Below, one piece after another: positions 9,853 through 17,226 of a stretch of 64,000 nt of DNA (position 1 is its first letter; each line of letters starts with the position of its first letter). Below the pieces are notes generated by a model. That model was not told where the DNA came from. It saw only the letters and a program-made list of their open reading frames with translations, and made no database searches. The stretch lies in the NCBI RefSeq assembly GCF_016834455.1, contig NZ_CP069213.1, positions 4,007,501-4,071,500 on the forward strand. Direction: 5' to 3'. The stretch comes from Shewanella litorisediminis. Its GTDB lineage: Bacteria; Pseudomonadota; Gammaproteobacteria; Enterobacterales; Shewanellaceae. Made by a program: the position numbers and the translations under genes.

Positions 9853-10064
9853 TGGTACTCCTGATTACTTCTCACTAAAGCCCGTATTCGACGCCGGATG
9901 GCGGCCAAACCGAGCTGATGAACTATCGGCCATCTGACATGTCATGTCAAGCAAGCATCTGGCATCCAAAATGCCCGTGGTGAGCACTGAGCCGTATTTT
10001 CGCTCTGCAAATTGGACATCACAAGTGAACATTCGTTCATTTATCAGCCAGAATGCCCGCTGAC
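9853..10064 (-). promoter_or_regulatory. rpoH upstream region with two short palindromes
   Basis: A 212-base non-coding stretch between ftsX and rpoH. It contains TGAAC-ATTC-GTTCA, a perfect 5+5 inverted repeat at 10026-10039, and TGACATGTCA, a perfect 10-base palindrome at 9935-9944. Both look like possible protein-binding sites, but I cannot name a factor. By analogy with E. coli, several rpoH promoters are expected here; I could not place one with confidence. Confidence 0.4.
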
Positions 10065-11030
10065 TCAGGATGGCTCTATCGCCCTAAGGTGCTGACGCAC
10101 AGACAAATAAGAACCAAGCCAACCGAGGAAAGACGCCAGAAACACCAGCTGCACCAACTCGGTAAAGCTTAAGGAAGCCATTTCAATATCGCTGCCGTAG
10201 AGCCCGAGCAGCTCGGCAATGGCGCCATCGAGATACCACACCAGCAGGTTAATGATGATCCAGGCCAGCATACCGCCTATCACGCCATACCAGATACCTG
10301 TGTACAAAAACGGCCGCTGAATAAAAGCCTCGGTGGCCCCCACCAGCTTCATCACCTCGATTTCATTGCGCCGGTTCATGATAGCAAGGCGGATGGTATT
10401 GCCTATGATAAGCACCACAGCCACCACCAGAAGCGCGGCTAAGGCAAGCACGGTGCGTTCGAGCAAACGCACCACGGCCTGCAATCGCTCCAGCCACTCT
10501 ATATCCAGCCGGCCAAAGCTGACGCCCTGCTCACGCTCAAGCTTGGTCAAAAGCTCGCGGGCACCTATGGGGCTTGAGTATTTCTCGGTGGGCAGCACAG
10601 TCACCACCGCGGGCAGGGGGTTCGAGTCCAGATAGGACAGCGCTTCACCAAAGCCTGACAGGCGCTGGAATTCAGCCAGCGCCTCATCCCGGTTGATGTA
10701 GTGCACCTCGGCGACTTCCGGGTACACCTTGATGCGGGAAATAAGGCTTTGTATCGCCTGCTCGTTCTTACCCTCTTCGATAAACAGCGAGATTTCGGCG
10801 GCGTTATTCCAGGACTGGGTAATGGAATCGGCGTTTTTGACCAGTACCTGCAACGCGGCAGGCAGACTCAGGCTTACACCCAGCACCGCCATGGTCATCA
10901 GCGACGATACCGGATTGCGCCACAGCTCACCGATACTGGCCATCCCCTGCTGAATGTGGCGGATGAAAAACATCACAATTTGCCCACTGATGGGCAGCTT
11001 GCTGCGGGTCAGTTCGCCATGTTCGCGCAT
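10065..11030 (-). CDS. ftsX: cell division ABC transporter permease subunit FtsX
   Basis: A 321-residue inner-membrane protein. One transmembrane helix near residues 43-65 is followed by an extracytoplasmic domain and three more helices in the C-terminal half (VLALAALLVVAVVLIIGN, then GVIGGMLAWIIINLLV, then LVFLASFLGWLGSYLSV). FtsEX controls amidase activation at the division septum. It starts 9 bases after ftsE with AGGAG before the ATG. Slightly shorter than E. coli FtsX (352), mainly at the cytoplasmic N-terminus. Confidence 0.95.
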   Translation of the reverse strand: MREHGELTRSKLPISGQIVMFFIRHIQQGMASIGELWRNPVSSLMTMAVLGVSLSLPAALQVLVKNADSITQSWNNAAEISLFIEEGKNEQAIQSLISRIKVYPEVAEVHYINRDEALAEFQRLSGFGEALSYLDSNPLPAVVTVLPTEKYSSPIGARELLTKLEREQGVSFGRLDIEWLERLQAVVRLLERTVLALAALLVVAVVLIIGNTIRLAIMNRRNEIEVMKLVGATEAFIQRPFLYTGIWYGVIGGMLAWIIINLLVWYLDGAIAELLGLYGSDIEMASLSFTELVQLVFLASFLGWLGSYLSVRQHLRAIEPS

Positions 11031-11039
11031 CTTGGCTCC

Positions 11040-11729
11040 TTATACACCCGGACGCAGGGGCTCGCCGATTTCACGCGCCCCCAGCATGCGGCCCTGACGC
11101 AATGTCAGGGTGCGGTATTTCATCCGGGCTATAAGCCCAAGATCGTGGGTGGCAATCAGCACGCTGGTGCCGGCATCATTGAAGGTTTCGAATAATCGGA
11201 GGATGTCCATGGACAACTTGGGGTCCAGGTTGCCCGTGGGCTCGTCGGCAAGCAGGAGGGCCGGCTTGTTGACGATGGCCCGGGCAATGCCGACCCGCTG
11301 CTGTTCACCGCCGGAGAGCATGATGGGGTTATGGCGCTCTTTGCCGTACAGGCCCACCATATCCAGCGCGGCGGCGACCCGCTTTTTGATTTCACCGTGG
11401 CTGAAGCCTTCAATCACCAGCGGCAGCGCAACATTGTCGAATACGCTGCGGTCCATCAACAGATGGTGATTCTGGAAAATCATGCCGATTTCGCGGCGCA
11501 GATAAGGCACATGACGGCGGCTGATATCGGCGATATCGTGGCCGTTGATAAACACCTTACCGGCACTGGCGCGTTCGATAACCGTGATGAGTTTGAGCAG
11601 GGTGCTCTTTCCCGCCCCCGAATGGCCGGTGAGAAACGCCATCTCGCCGCGGCGCAGATGGAAATTCACATCGGACAGCGCCTTCTGGCCGCCGGGGTAG
11701 ACCTTGCTGACCTGCTCAAATCGAATCAT
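11040..11729 (-). CDS. ftsE: cell division ATP-binding protein FtsE
   Basis: A 229-residue ABC ATPase, partner of FtsX. Walker A is GHSGAGKST (about 36-44), the signature is [14 protein letters not shown], and Walker B is [12 protein letters not shown], followed by the H-loop in LIATHD. Its ATG overlaps the ftsY stop in ATGA, so the two are translationally coupled. Standard FtsE length. Confidence 0.96.
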   Translation of the reverse strand: MIRFEQVSKVYPGGQKALSDVNFHLRRGEMAFLTGHSGAGKSTLLKLITVIERASAGKVFINGHDIADISRRHVPYLRREIGMIFQNHHLLMDRSVFDNVALPLVIEGFSHGEIKKRVAAALDMVGLYGKERHNPIMLSGGEQQRVGIARAIVNKPALLLADEPTGNLDPKLSMDILRLFETFNDAGTSVLIATHDLGLIARMKYRTLTLRQGRMLGAREIGEPLRPGV

Positions 11730-13285
11730 GGGTTATCCGTTTTCTCCTGACTGAACAGGGCATCGATAAAGTCGCGGGCATTGAACACGCGCAGATCGTC
11801 AATCTGTTCGCCAACACCTATGTAACGGATAGGAATACCAAATTTATCGGCAATGGCAAAGATAACTCCGCCTTTTGCGGTACCATCAAGCTTGGTAATG
11901 GAGATACCTGTCACGCCCACGGCTTCCTGGAACAACTTGGCCTGGCTGATGGCATTCTGGCCCGTGCTGGCATCCAGGGTCAGCATGACTTCGTGGGGCG
12001 CGCTCTCATCGAGCTTCTTCATCACCCGCACCACTTTTTTCAGCTCTTCCATCAGGTGGTTCTTGTTCTGCAAACGGCCGGCTGTGTCGCAAATCAGCAC
12101 GTCCACACCCTTGGCCTTGGCCGATTGCAAGGCGTCAAACAGCACTGAGGCACTGTCGGCGCCTGTATGCTGGGCCACCACGGGGATATTGTTGCGTTGG
12201 CCCCATACCTGCAGCTGCTCAACGGCGGCGGCGCGGAAGGTATCACCGGCGGCCAGCATCACACTCTTGCCCTGGCTCTGGTACTGCTTGGCAAGCTTGC
12301 CGATGGTGGTGGTTTTACCCACACCGTTTACACCCACCATCAGGATCACATAAGGGCCCTGTGCATTTTCAGGCACCAGGGGCACACTCACCGGCTCCAG
12401 GGTGCGCTGCATTTCTTCACGCAGCAGCTCGTAAAGTGCCTCGGCATCTTTCAGCTGCCTGCGGCTGGCATGCTCGGTCAGACTCTTGATAAGCCTTGAT
12501 GTGGTTTCTACACCCACATCGGCAATCAGCAGCTGCTCTTCCAGTTCTTCAAACAGCTCATCATCAATTTTCTTTCCGCGAAACAGGCCAATAAAGCCAC
12601 TGCCAATGTTCTCGCTGGTGCGCATCAGGCCGCGCTTCAGGCGAGCGAAGAAGCCTTCTTTCACCGGCTTTGCCTGAGGCTCCGGCTGAAGTTCTTCGGC
12701 CTGTTCAGCTTGAGCGGCGGCTTCGGCGGCGATTCGCTCTGCTTCGGCCCGCTCGGCGGCAATGCGTTCCTGTTCCGCCTGTTCGGCAGCGATACGCTCG
12801 GCTTCCAGCTGTTCAGCGGCAAGACGAGCGGCTTCCTGACGTTCTGCTTCCAAACGGGCAACTTCGGCTGCGGCCTGCTCGGCAGCAATGCGTTCCTGTT
12901 CGGCTTGTTCGGCGGCAATACGCTCGGCTTCAAGCTGCTCTGCTGCACGGAGGACCGCTTCCTGACGCTCTGCTTCCAAACGGGCAGCTTCGGCTGCGGC
13001 CTGCTCGGCAGCAATGCGTTCCTGCTCGGCTTGTTCGGCAGCGATACGCTCGGCTTCCAGCTGTTCAGCGGCAAGACGAGCGGTTTCCTGACGTTCTGCT
13101 TCCAAGCGGGCAGCTTCGGCTGCCGCTTCAGCGGCGACCTGCTCAGCGGCTTCACGCTCAGCTTGTTCGGCCGCAGCGCTTTCTGACTGAGCCGGTTCGG
13201 CGAGCGCGTGTTCTGCTTCGGCCTGCTTTGCGGCCGCATCATCCTTGTCCCGGCGGAACCAGGAGAAAAAACCTTTCTTTGACAT
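11726..13285 (-). CDS. ftsY: signal recognition particle receptor FtsY, with long Ala/Glu repeat region
   Basis: A 519-residue SRP receptor GTPase that brings ribosomes making membrane proteins to the inner membrane. The C-terminal NG domain begins near residue 208 ([21 protein letters not shown]). It holds the GTPase motifs [15 protein letters not shown] (G1), DTFRAAA, DTAGR and [10 protein letters not shown]. The N-terminal A domain (residues 1-205) starts with a basic-aromatic membrane-targeting stretch ([14 protein letters not shown]) and is then almost entirely Ala, Glu, Gln and Arg, including three 42-residue repeats. First gene of ftsYEX. Confidence 0.96.
   Translation of the reverse strand: MSKKGFFSWFRRDKDDAAAKQAEAEHALAEPAQSESAAAEQAEREAAEQVAAEAAAEAARLEAERQETARLAAEQLEAERIAAEQAEQERIAAEQAAAEAARLEAERQEAVLRAAEQLEAERIAAEQAEQERIAAEQAAAEVARLEAERQEAARLAAEQLEAERIAAEQAEQERIAAERAEAERIAAEAAAQAEQAEELQPEPQAKPVKEGFFARLKRGLMRTSENIGSGFIGLFRGKKIDDELFEELEEQLLIADVGVETTSRLIKSLTEHASRRQLKDAEALYELLREEMQRTLEPVSVPLVPENAQGPYVILMVGVNGVGKTTTIGKLAKQYQSQGKSVMLAAGDTFRAAAVEQLQVWGQRNNIPVVAQHTGADSASVLFDALQSAKAKGVDVLICDTAGRLQNKNHLMEELKKVVRVMKKLDESAPHEVMLTLDASTGQNAISQAKLFQEAVGVTGISITKLDGTAKGGVIFAIADKFGIPIRYIGVGEQIDDLRVFNARDFIDALFSQEKTDNP
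12734..13111 (-). repeat. three tandem 126-bp repeats inside ftsY
   Basis: Residues 59-183 of FtsY are three head-to-tail copies of a 42-residue unit (starting ARLEAERQE and containing [19 protein letters not shown]). The copies are nearly identical at the DNA level, so this is a true tandem repeat and not only biased composition. The encoded region should be a long charged helix or coiled coil. Copy number may vary between strains. Confidence 0.85.
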
Positions 13286-13459
13286 CTGTGGTACCGGTCT
13301 GTGTTGGCACTGGGCCGTTTACGAAGCCACGGCTTCATCGGTCATTCCGTGCCGTCTGGGAAGGTATCCCTGAGGATACGCTTTACGTTAAAATGACGAC
13401 CTTTTACGGGGTGGCCTAGTCTACCACTTTCTTTCTTCGGGCAAAATGACGGGAAATCA

Positions 13460-14089
13460 ATGAGCAGAAATCGTTCATCTGCCGGGCGAGGGCCGGGCAC
13501 CAAAGCAAGCGGCGCCATGGGGTCGGGACAGGTTCGGATCATTGGCGGCCAGTGGCGCTCGCGTAAGCTGCCCATTAAAGATTTGGAGGGACTGCGCCCT
13601 ACCACCGACAGAGTACGTGAAACCCTGTTCAACTGGATAGCGGCCGACCTGCCACACGCCCGGGTACTGGATTGCTTTGGTGGCAGCGGCGCTCTGGCGC
13701 TGGAGGCACTTTCACGCTACGCAAGCTTCGCCAAGGTGTTTGAACTTCAACGGGAAGCGGCCAATCAGCTGAAAGCCAATCTGCAAACCTTAAAGTGCGA
13801 CTGTGCCGAGGTGGTTAATGGCGATACCCTGGCGCTGCTGGCGGCTGGCGCCGCCGAAGGTTTCGATATCGTCTTTATCGACCCGCCATTTCGCAAAGGC
13901 CTGGCAGACGCCACCCTCATCGCCCTCAAGGACCATGGCTGGCTGAATGAGGATGCACTCGTGTATCTCGAGACCGAAAGCGAACTCGTGAGCATGCCGC
14001 TGCCACAAGGCTTTACCGAGCTTAAACACAAGACAGCCGGTCAGGTGTGCTACCGTTTGCTGCAATTCACCCCGGGAGAACAAGCATGA
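13460..14089 (+). CDS. rsmD: 16S rRNA (guanine(966)-N(2))-methyltransferase
   Basis: A 209-residue methyltransferase modifying G966 of 16S rRNA. It contains the conserved opening GQVRIIGGQWRSRKLPI and LRPTTDRVRETLFNWI, SAM motif I VLDCFGGSGALALEALSRYA, and the catalytic DPPF motif in VFIDPPFRKG. It is divergent from ftsY, an order conserved in E. coli. The first dozen residues are a variable basic tail, and the ribosome site is weak, so a start near residue 19 is possible. Confidence 0.94.
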   Translation: MSRNRSSAGRGPGTKASGAMGSGQVRIIGGQWRSRKLPIKDLEGLRPTTDRVRETLFNWIAADLPHARVLDCFGGSGALALEALSRYASFAKVFELQREAANQLKANLQTLKCDCAEVVNGDTLALLAAGAAEGFDIVFIDPPFRKGLADATLIALKDHGWLNEDALVYLETESELVSMPLPQGFTELKHKTAGQVCYRLLQFTPGEQA

Positions 14090-14382
14090 TGAAATGGCTG
14101 ATAGTATTTGGAAAAATCGCGACACTGGGCGCCTGGGCAATGATGGGTTACAACCTGATGGCCCCTTTCGATGGCAACATAGGCACCCTGCTGAAGCTTT
14201 TGCTGGGGGTCACACTGGTGATGCACAGCTTCCAGTTGGGGGTGTTTCACCTGCTGTTCAGGAAACTCTTACCACTCAAAGGCAGTGACTATCTGCAGAT
14301 GTTTGCCTTTGGGGTATTTGCGCTGCTGGAATACCGCGCCAGGGCTCTGGCTAAGTTTGAAGCCGACGCCCGCCAGGGTTAA
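14086..14382 (+). CDS. DUF1145 family small membrane protein (YhhL-like)
   Basis: A 98-residue protein with three hydrophobic segments (KWLIVFGKIATLGAWAMMGY, LLKLLLGVTLVMHSFQLGVF, and a weaker one near FAFGVFALLEY). It overlaps the rsmD stop (ATGATGA), placing it in the same operon. E. coli has a similar small membrane protein, YhhL, in the same place after rsmD. Function unknown. I chose the ATG at 14086; an earlier in-frame ATG lies inside rsmD. Confidence 0.8.
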   Translation: MMKWLIVFGKIATLGAWAMMGYNLMAPFDGNIGTLLKLLLGVTLVMHSFQLGVFHLLFRKLLPLKGSDYLQMFAFGVFALLEYRARALAKFEADARQG

Positions 14383-14398
14383 CCCTGGTCACCAAACA

Positions 14399-14424
14399 AA
14401 AAAGCCCCGGGATCGGGGCTTTTT
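14399..14424. terminator. bidirectional terminator between the yhhL-like gene and cymA
   Basis: An 11-base-pair stem, AAAAAGCCCCG / CGGGGCTTTTT with loop GGAT, between two convergent genes, with A and T runs suited to either direction. Confidence 0.9.
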
Positions 14425-14457
14425 GCTATCGGGTGATCGCTATCGCAAGTGCCGCTA

Positions 14458-15021
14458 TCAGCTCTTTGGATAAGGGTGGGCAACACCTTTGTGGCAATCG
14501 ATACAGGTCTTGCGACTTTCTGGATCTTTCTTGAAGTTGTTGCTGTGCATACGCACGGCCATCTTGCTCATGTTTTCAGACTGATTTTCGTAAATACGAT
14601 TGTGGCAGTTCTGACAGGTGGACGAATCGATGGAACGCAGGTAGTCACGGGCGAGTTCAGCTTGTTCCTTGCGGTTTGCTTCAAGCCATTCCTGGGTGTT
14701 GAAACCATCGATAGTCAGGAAACCAATAACGTCCTTGGACACAATGATTTTCTTCTTCAGGTAAGCAAAAGGCTCCTGGGCAATGTGACACTGCTGACAC
14801 TCTACAACAATACCATTTTTATTGTTGCCATGGGCAGACGCCAGTACTTCGTCTTTCAGTGAATGGTTGCTGTGACAGCTCATACAGAACTCGTCTGTAC
14901 TGGTCATATGCAAAGTAGTTTGAGTCGCAAAGTAGCCTACAACGCCAACCACAATACCTACCACCAACAGGGCAAATATTGAGTATTTCGCGCTGGGTTT
15001 GAATAGTGCACGCCAGTTCAT
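14458..15021 (-). CDS. cymA: tetraheme c-type cytochrome CymA, menaquinol dehydrogenase
   Basis: A 187-residue NapC/NirT-family cytochrome. An N-terminal anchor helix (about 14-34) is followed by a periplasmic domain with four CXXCH heme sites at 46-50, 75-79, 136-140 and 173-177. It is close to S. oneidensis CymA from memory, including the start MNWRALFKPSAKYSI and the end KGVAHPYPK. In that organism CymA takes electrons from menaquinol and feeds periplasmic reductases for fumarate, nitrate, DMSO and metals. The ATG at 15021 has AGGAGA 7 bases upstream; a GTG one codon earlier is less likely. Confidence 0.97.
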   Translation of the reverse strand: MNWRALFKPSAKYSIFALLVVGIVVGVVGYFATQTTLHMTSTDEFCMSCHSNHSLKDEVLASAHGNNKNGIVVECQQCHIAQEPFAYLKKKIIVSKDVIGFLTIDGFNTQEWLEANRKEQAELARDYLRSIDSSTCQNCHNRIYENQSENMSKMAVRMHSNNFKKDPESRKTCIDCHKGVAHPYPKS

Positions 15022-15357
15022 CACTCTATCTCCTAAATTTTTAGGGTTATTTTTTTAGTAGCCCAATAGTAGGGTAATTTTGGTTTAAGAAATTTGATGC
15101 TAACCGGGATTTTTGAGCGAGCAGCCTAATTTTGTGTGGGATTGAGATCCAGCGCAAACTTTGCCCGTTCGATAACGTCTTCCCTGATATTTCAACATTA
15201 AAAGCTAAAGTAAAGCCTGAGGGCTTGCAAGCCGTATAGCACATGCATTGCCGAAAAACTCATTAATTATCAATTTAAAGTTTCAGTTCGTCGTTTGCGC
15301 GGGAACTTTTGTTCCCCATCCCCGGTCTGACTAATCGACACATACACGGAGCCAACC
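15022..15357. other. non-coding region between cymA and the metal cluster
   Basis: About 336 bases separating two divergent transcription units, AT-rich near cymA. It should hold the cymA promoter and the promoter of the gene at 15358. The only structured element I see is the inverted repeat at 15301-15316. I found no convincing CRP or FNR site and no RNA gene. Confidence 0.6.
15301..15316. promoter_or_regulatory. inverted repeat GGGAAC-TTTT-GTTCCC
   Basis: A perfect 6+6 inverted repeat with a TTTT centre, 41 bases before the start of the first small exported protein of the metal cluster. It could be an operator, or a short hairpin in the leader. It does not match the CueR-type operator I know. 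Confidence 0.4.
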
Positions 15358-15765
15358 ATGAGCCTGAGACTGCCGCACCTGGCATTAAAACTCTTGCTGA
15401 TCACCATGCTGCTGGGGCAAATACTGACCCCGGTACAGGCTTTTGTGTCTATTGTGAAAGCGCCAATGAGCGTGTCCATGGGGCATACTGCATCAGATGC
15501 TCTAAGCCATGATGTGGCAACGCCCTCCGACCACAGCCAGATGAGTACCATGATGATGACCGGCAAACACAATGCGGATTGCCGGACATACTGTGCGAGC
15601 GGCTCCCAGGCCGACTGCGCCAGTCACTGTACCTCGTCAATGGGTCTCCCCGTGCTTGCGCTGCATATCAACCATCATCACTCCCGGGACGCCATAGCCA
15701 CTGCCTCCTGGAGCCTGATCACCTTTACAGGTTCTTTGCAAACTCCGCCGCCTGATTTGGCTTGA
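15358..15765 (+). CDS. small exported His/Met/Cys-rich protein, unknown function
   Basis: A 135-residue protein with a signal peptide (about 1-28, ending near PVQA). The mature part is rich in His, Met and Cys (SMGH, DHSQMSTMMM, CRTYCASGSQADCASHC, INHHHSRD) and the tail is proline-rich (LQTPPPDLA). Composition and position beside a metal efflux pump suggest a periplasmic metal-binding or copper-resistance accessory protein, loosely like CopL-type proteins. I do not recognise a named family. GGAG lies about 8 bases before the ATG. Confidence 0.6.
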   Translation: MSLRLPHLALKLLLITMLLGQILTPVQAFVSIVKAPMSVSMGHTASDALSHDVATPSDHSQMSTMMMTGKHNADCRTYCASGSQADCASHCTSSMGLPVLALHINHHHSRDAIATASWSLITFTGSLQTPPPDLA

Positions 15766-15835
15766 GTGTTACCGCTCACAACCAAATTAATGTCGAATTT
15801 TTGGGCAATATTTTGTCTGCCCGAGGAGTATTTGC

Positions 15836-16261
15836 ATGAAAACTTTTATCATATCTTTCGCTATCACTGCCGGTCTGCTGCTTTCGTCTTTCGCCGGCGC
15901 TGCCACCATTAGCCTGCCAGAACAACTTGGATTGAATGCCGTCAATGGCGAGCGTCCAGCGGACAAAGCGCTTATACTTTCAAACGGCAGCTACTTGCTT
16001 GAGCTGAGCTTTGAAGAACACTATGCCAGCAGTGCCGACGATTCAGGCCAATGGCTGCGTTCCGGCCCACTTTATTTGCCGCTGTCGGTTGGAGATGAGC
16101 AGGTACTGACCCTGAAGTTACCCAGGCTTTACAGCTATGACGAGGCCAAGCGCTTTCTCAATGCTCCCAAGGCGAATCTCGTTCGCGACGGCAAGCCGGC
16201 AGGGCATGTAGCCTTGCTCGACCATGCAGCTATGATGGCAAAAATGGCGGCAGCACAATAA
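15836..16261 (+). CDS. DUF2057-like exported protein
   Basis: A 141-residue protein with a clear signal peptide (about 1-22, ending SFAGA). The mature domain pattern (ISLPEQLGLNAVNGERP, ILSNGSYLLELSFEE, VLTLKLPRLYSYDEAKRFLNAP) resembles the YccT/DUF2057 family of periplasmic proteins, but is shorter than E. coli YccT (about 220 residues). Function unknown. A good GGAG precedes the ATG. It lies 70 bases after the His/Met/Cys-rich gene, so membership in the same operon is possible but not shown. Confidence 0.65.
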   Translation: MKTFIISFAITAGLLLSSFAGAATISLPEQLGLNAVNGERPADKALILSNGSYLLELSFEEHYASSADDSGQWLRSGPLYLPLSVGDEQVLTLKLPRLYSYDEAKRFLNAPKANLVRDGKPAGHVALLDHAAMMAKMAAAQ

Positions 16262-16343
16262 AGGCTGTGGGTTTGTGAGAAAAATCAATATCCAATTAAT
16301 GGCGCTGTGATAATATCGTCGCTGTTCATGGTCCGAGGTCTTT

Positions 16344-16751
16344 ATGTCGCTGATGCTGCGTAAACCATTGCTGGTGATTATTACCCTGCTTGCCCTTGTG
16401 GGACAGGCAATGGCGGGTAATGGCCACGCCATGGTAATGCCATCTGACATGCCCATGACCATGGATAGCGCCGTCATGACTCATCACACTGAGATGGCCG
16501 ATTCAACCCATGACTGTTGTGACAGCCTGGATATGCCCATGCTTCCCGACCACAGCATGTCCTCCTGTTGCGATGGCAATGGGTTTTGTACCGGTGACTG
16601 CAGTCATTGTCTGACCATCTCTGTTAGTCTGAGCCTGCCCATTGGCAATGTCTGGCCATTTTCCTTTGGTCCGGAAGAAGCCATGGCGCTTCCCTCGCCT
16701 CATTTCCACTCTATTGCGCCCACTGCCGCCTTCAAGCCCCCCAGGGCCTGA
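16344..16751 (+). CDS. small exported Met/His/Cys-rich protein, unknown function
   Basis: A 135-residue protein with a signal peptide (about 1-24, ending QAMA). The mature N-terminal half is packed with Met and His (GHAMVMPSDMPMTMDSAVM, THHTEMA). It is followed by paired cysteines (HDCCDS, SSCCDGNGFCTGDCSHC), a hydrophobic stretch near residues 92-108, and a PPRA tail. The overall plan parallels the protein at 15358. Likely a periplasmic metal binder working with the efflux genes that follow; this is inference from composition and context. Confidence 0.6.
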   Translation: MSLMLRKPLLVIITLLALVGQAMAGNGHAMVMPSDMPMTMDSAVMTHHTEMADSTHDCCDSLDMPMLPDHSMSSCCDGNGFCTGDCSHCLTISVSLSLPIGNVWPFSFGPEEAMALPSPHFHSIAPTAAFKPPRA

Positions 16752-16847
16752 GTGCACGCCCTAAAAATACGCAATTAATTCAGCTTATTTGAATATTAGG
16801 TCTTTGCCGTGATACTTGTCTGCGGCTGACCCGAGTGGAGTATCTCT

Positions 16848-17198
16848 ATGAAAACACTGATTGGCCTGTTTTTGGCCGCCCTTTTGTCTGTCACTCTGTC
16901 CGTTGGCGCCCAGGCAAACCCTGCCCATGAGCATCATGCCCATAATGCAGCGGCCGCCGAAGCGAGCCACGCCTGCCCCATGCATCCTGAGGTTACCGGT
17001 AAAACCGGTGACAGCTGCCCGAAATGCGGCATGGATCTTGAGGCTAAGCATACTCACGCCTGTCCTATGCATCCCAAGGTAACCGGCGCTGCCGGTGATT
17101 CCTGCCCAGACTGTGGCATGGATCTCGAGCCGGTTGCAGCCAAGGGTGAGCATTGCGCCAACTGTCCGAAAAAAGCCATGAACCATCAGCATCACTGA
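16848..17198 (+). CDS. periplasmic two-domain heavy-metal-binding (HMBD) protein
   Basis: A 116-residue protein with a signal peptide (about 1-23, ending AQA) and a His-rich linker (HEHHAHN). Two copies of the heavy-metal-binding domain follow, at about 41-66 and 70-95. Each has the signature CPMHPxVTG...DSCPxCGMDLE. The tail adds a Cys pair and histidines (HCANCPKKAMNHQHH). HMBD modules usually occur fused to metal RND adaptors or copper P-type ATPases; here two form a stand-alone protein. It probably buffers or delivers copper or silver to the adjacent pump. Confidence 0.8.
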   Translation: MKTLIGLFLAALLSVTLSVGAQANPAHEHHAHNAAAAEASHACPMHPEVTGKTGDSCPKCGMDLEAKHTHACPMHPKVTGAAGDSCPDCGMDLEPVAAKGEHCANCPKKAMNHQHH

Positions 17199-17226
17199 TA
17201 GGCCAAGGGTGGAAATGAGGTTTACT

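Noticed and set aside
12670..13419. Repetitive plus-strand frames opposite ftsY, rich in Arg/Pro/Leu or Gly/Phe
   Set aside because: They are the reverse complement of the FtsY Ala/Glu repeats, which keep several frames open.
15129..15155. Possible CRP site upstream of cymA (TGTGT-N6-GAGAT)
   Set aside because: Only one half-site is close to TGTGA-N6-TCACA; the other fits at two of five positions.
16272..16290. Possible FNR site before the gene at 16344 (GTGAG-AAAA-ATCAA)
   Set aside because: One half matches, but the other has two mismatches; too weak without further evidence.
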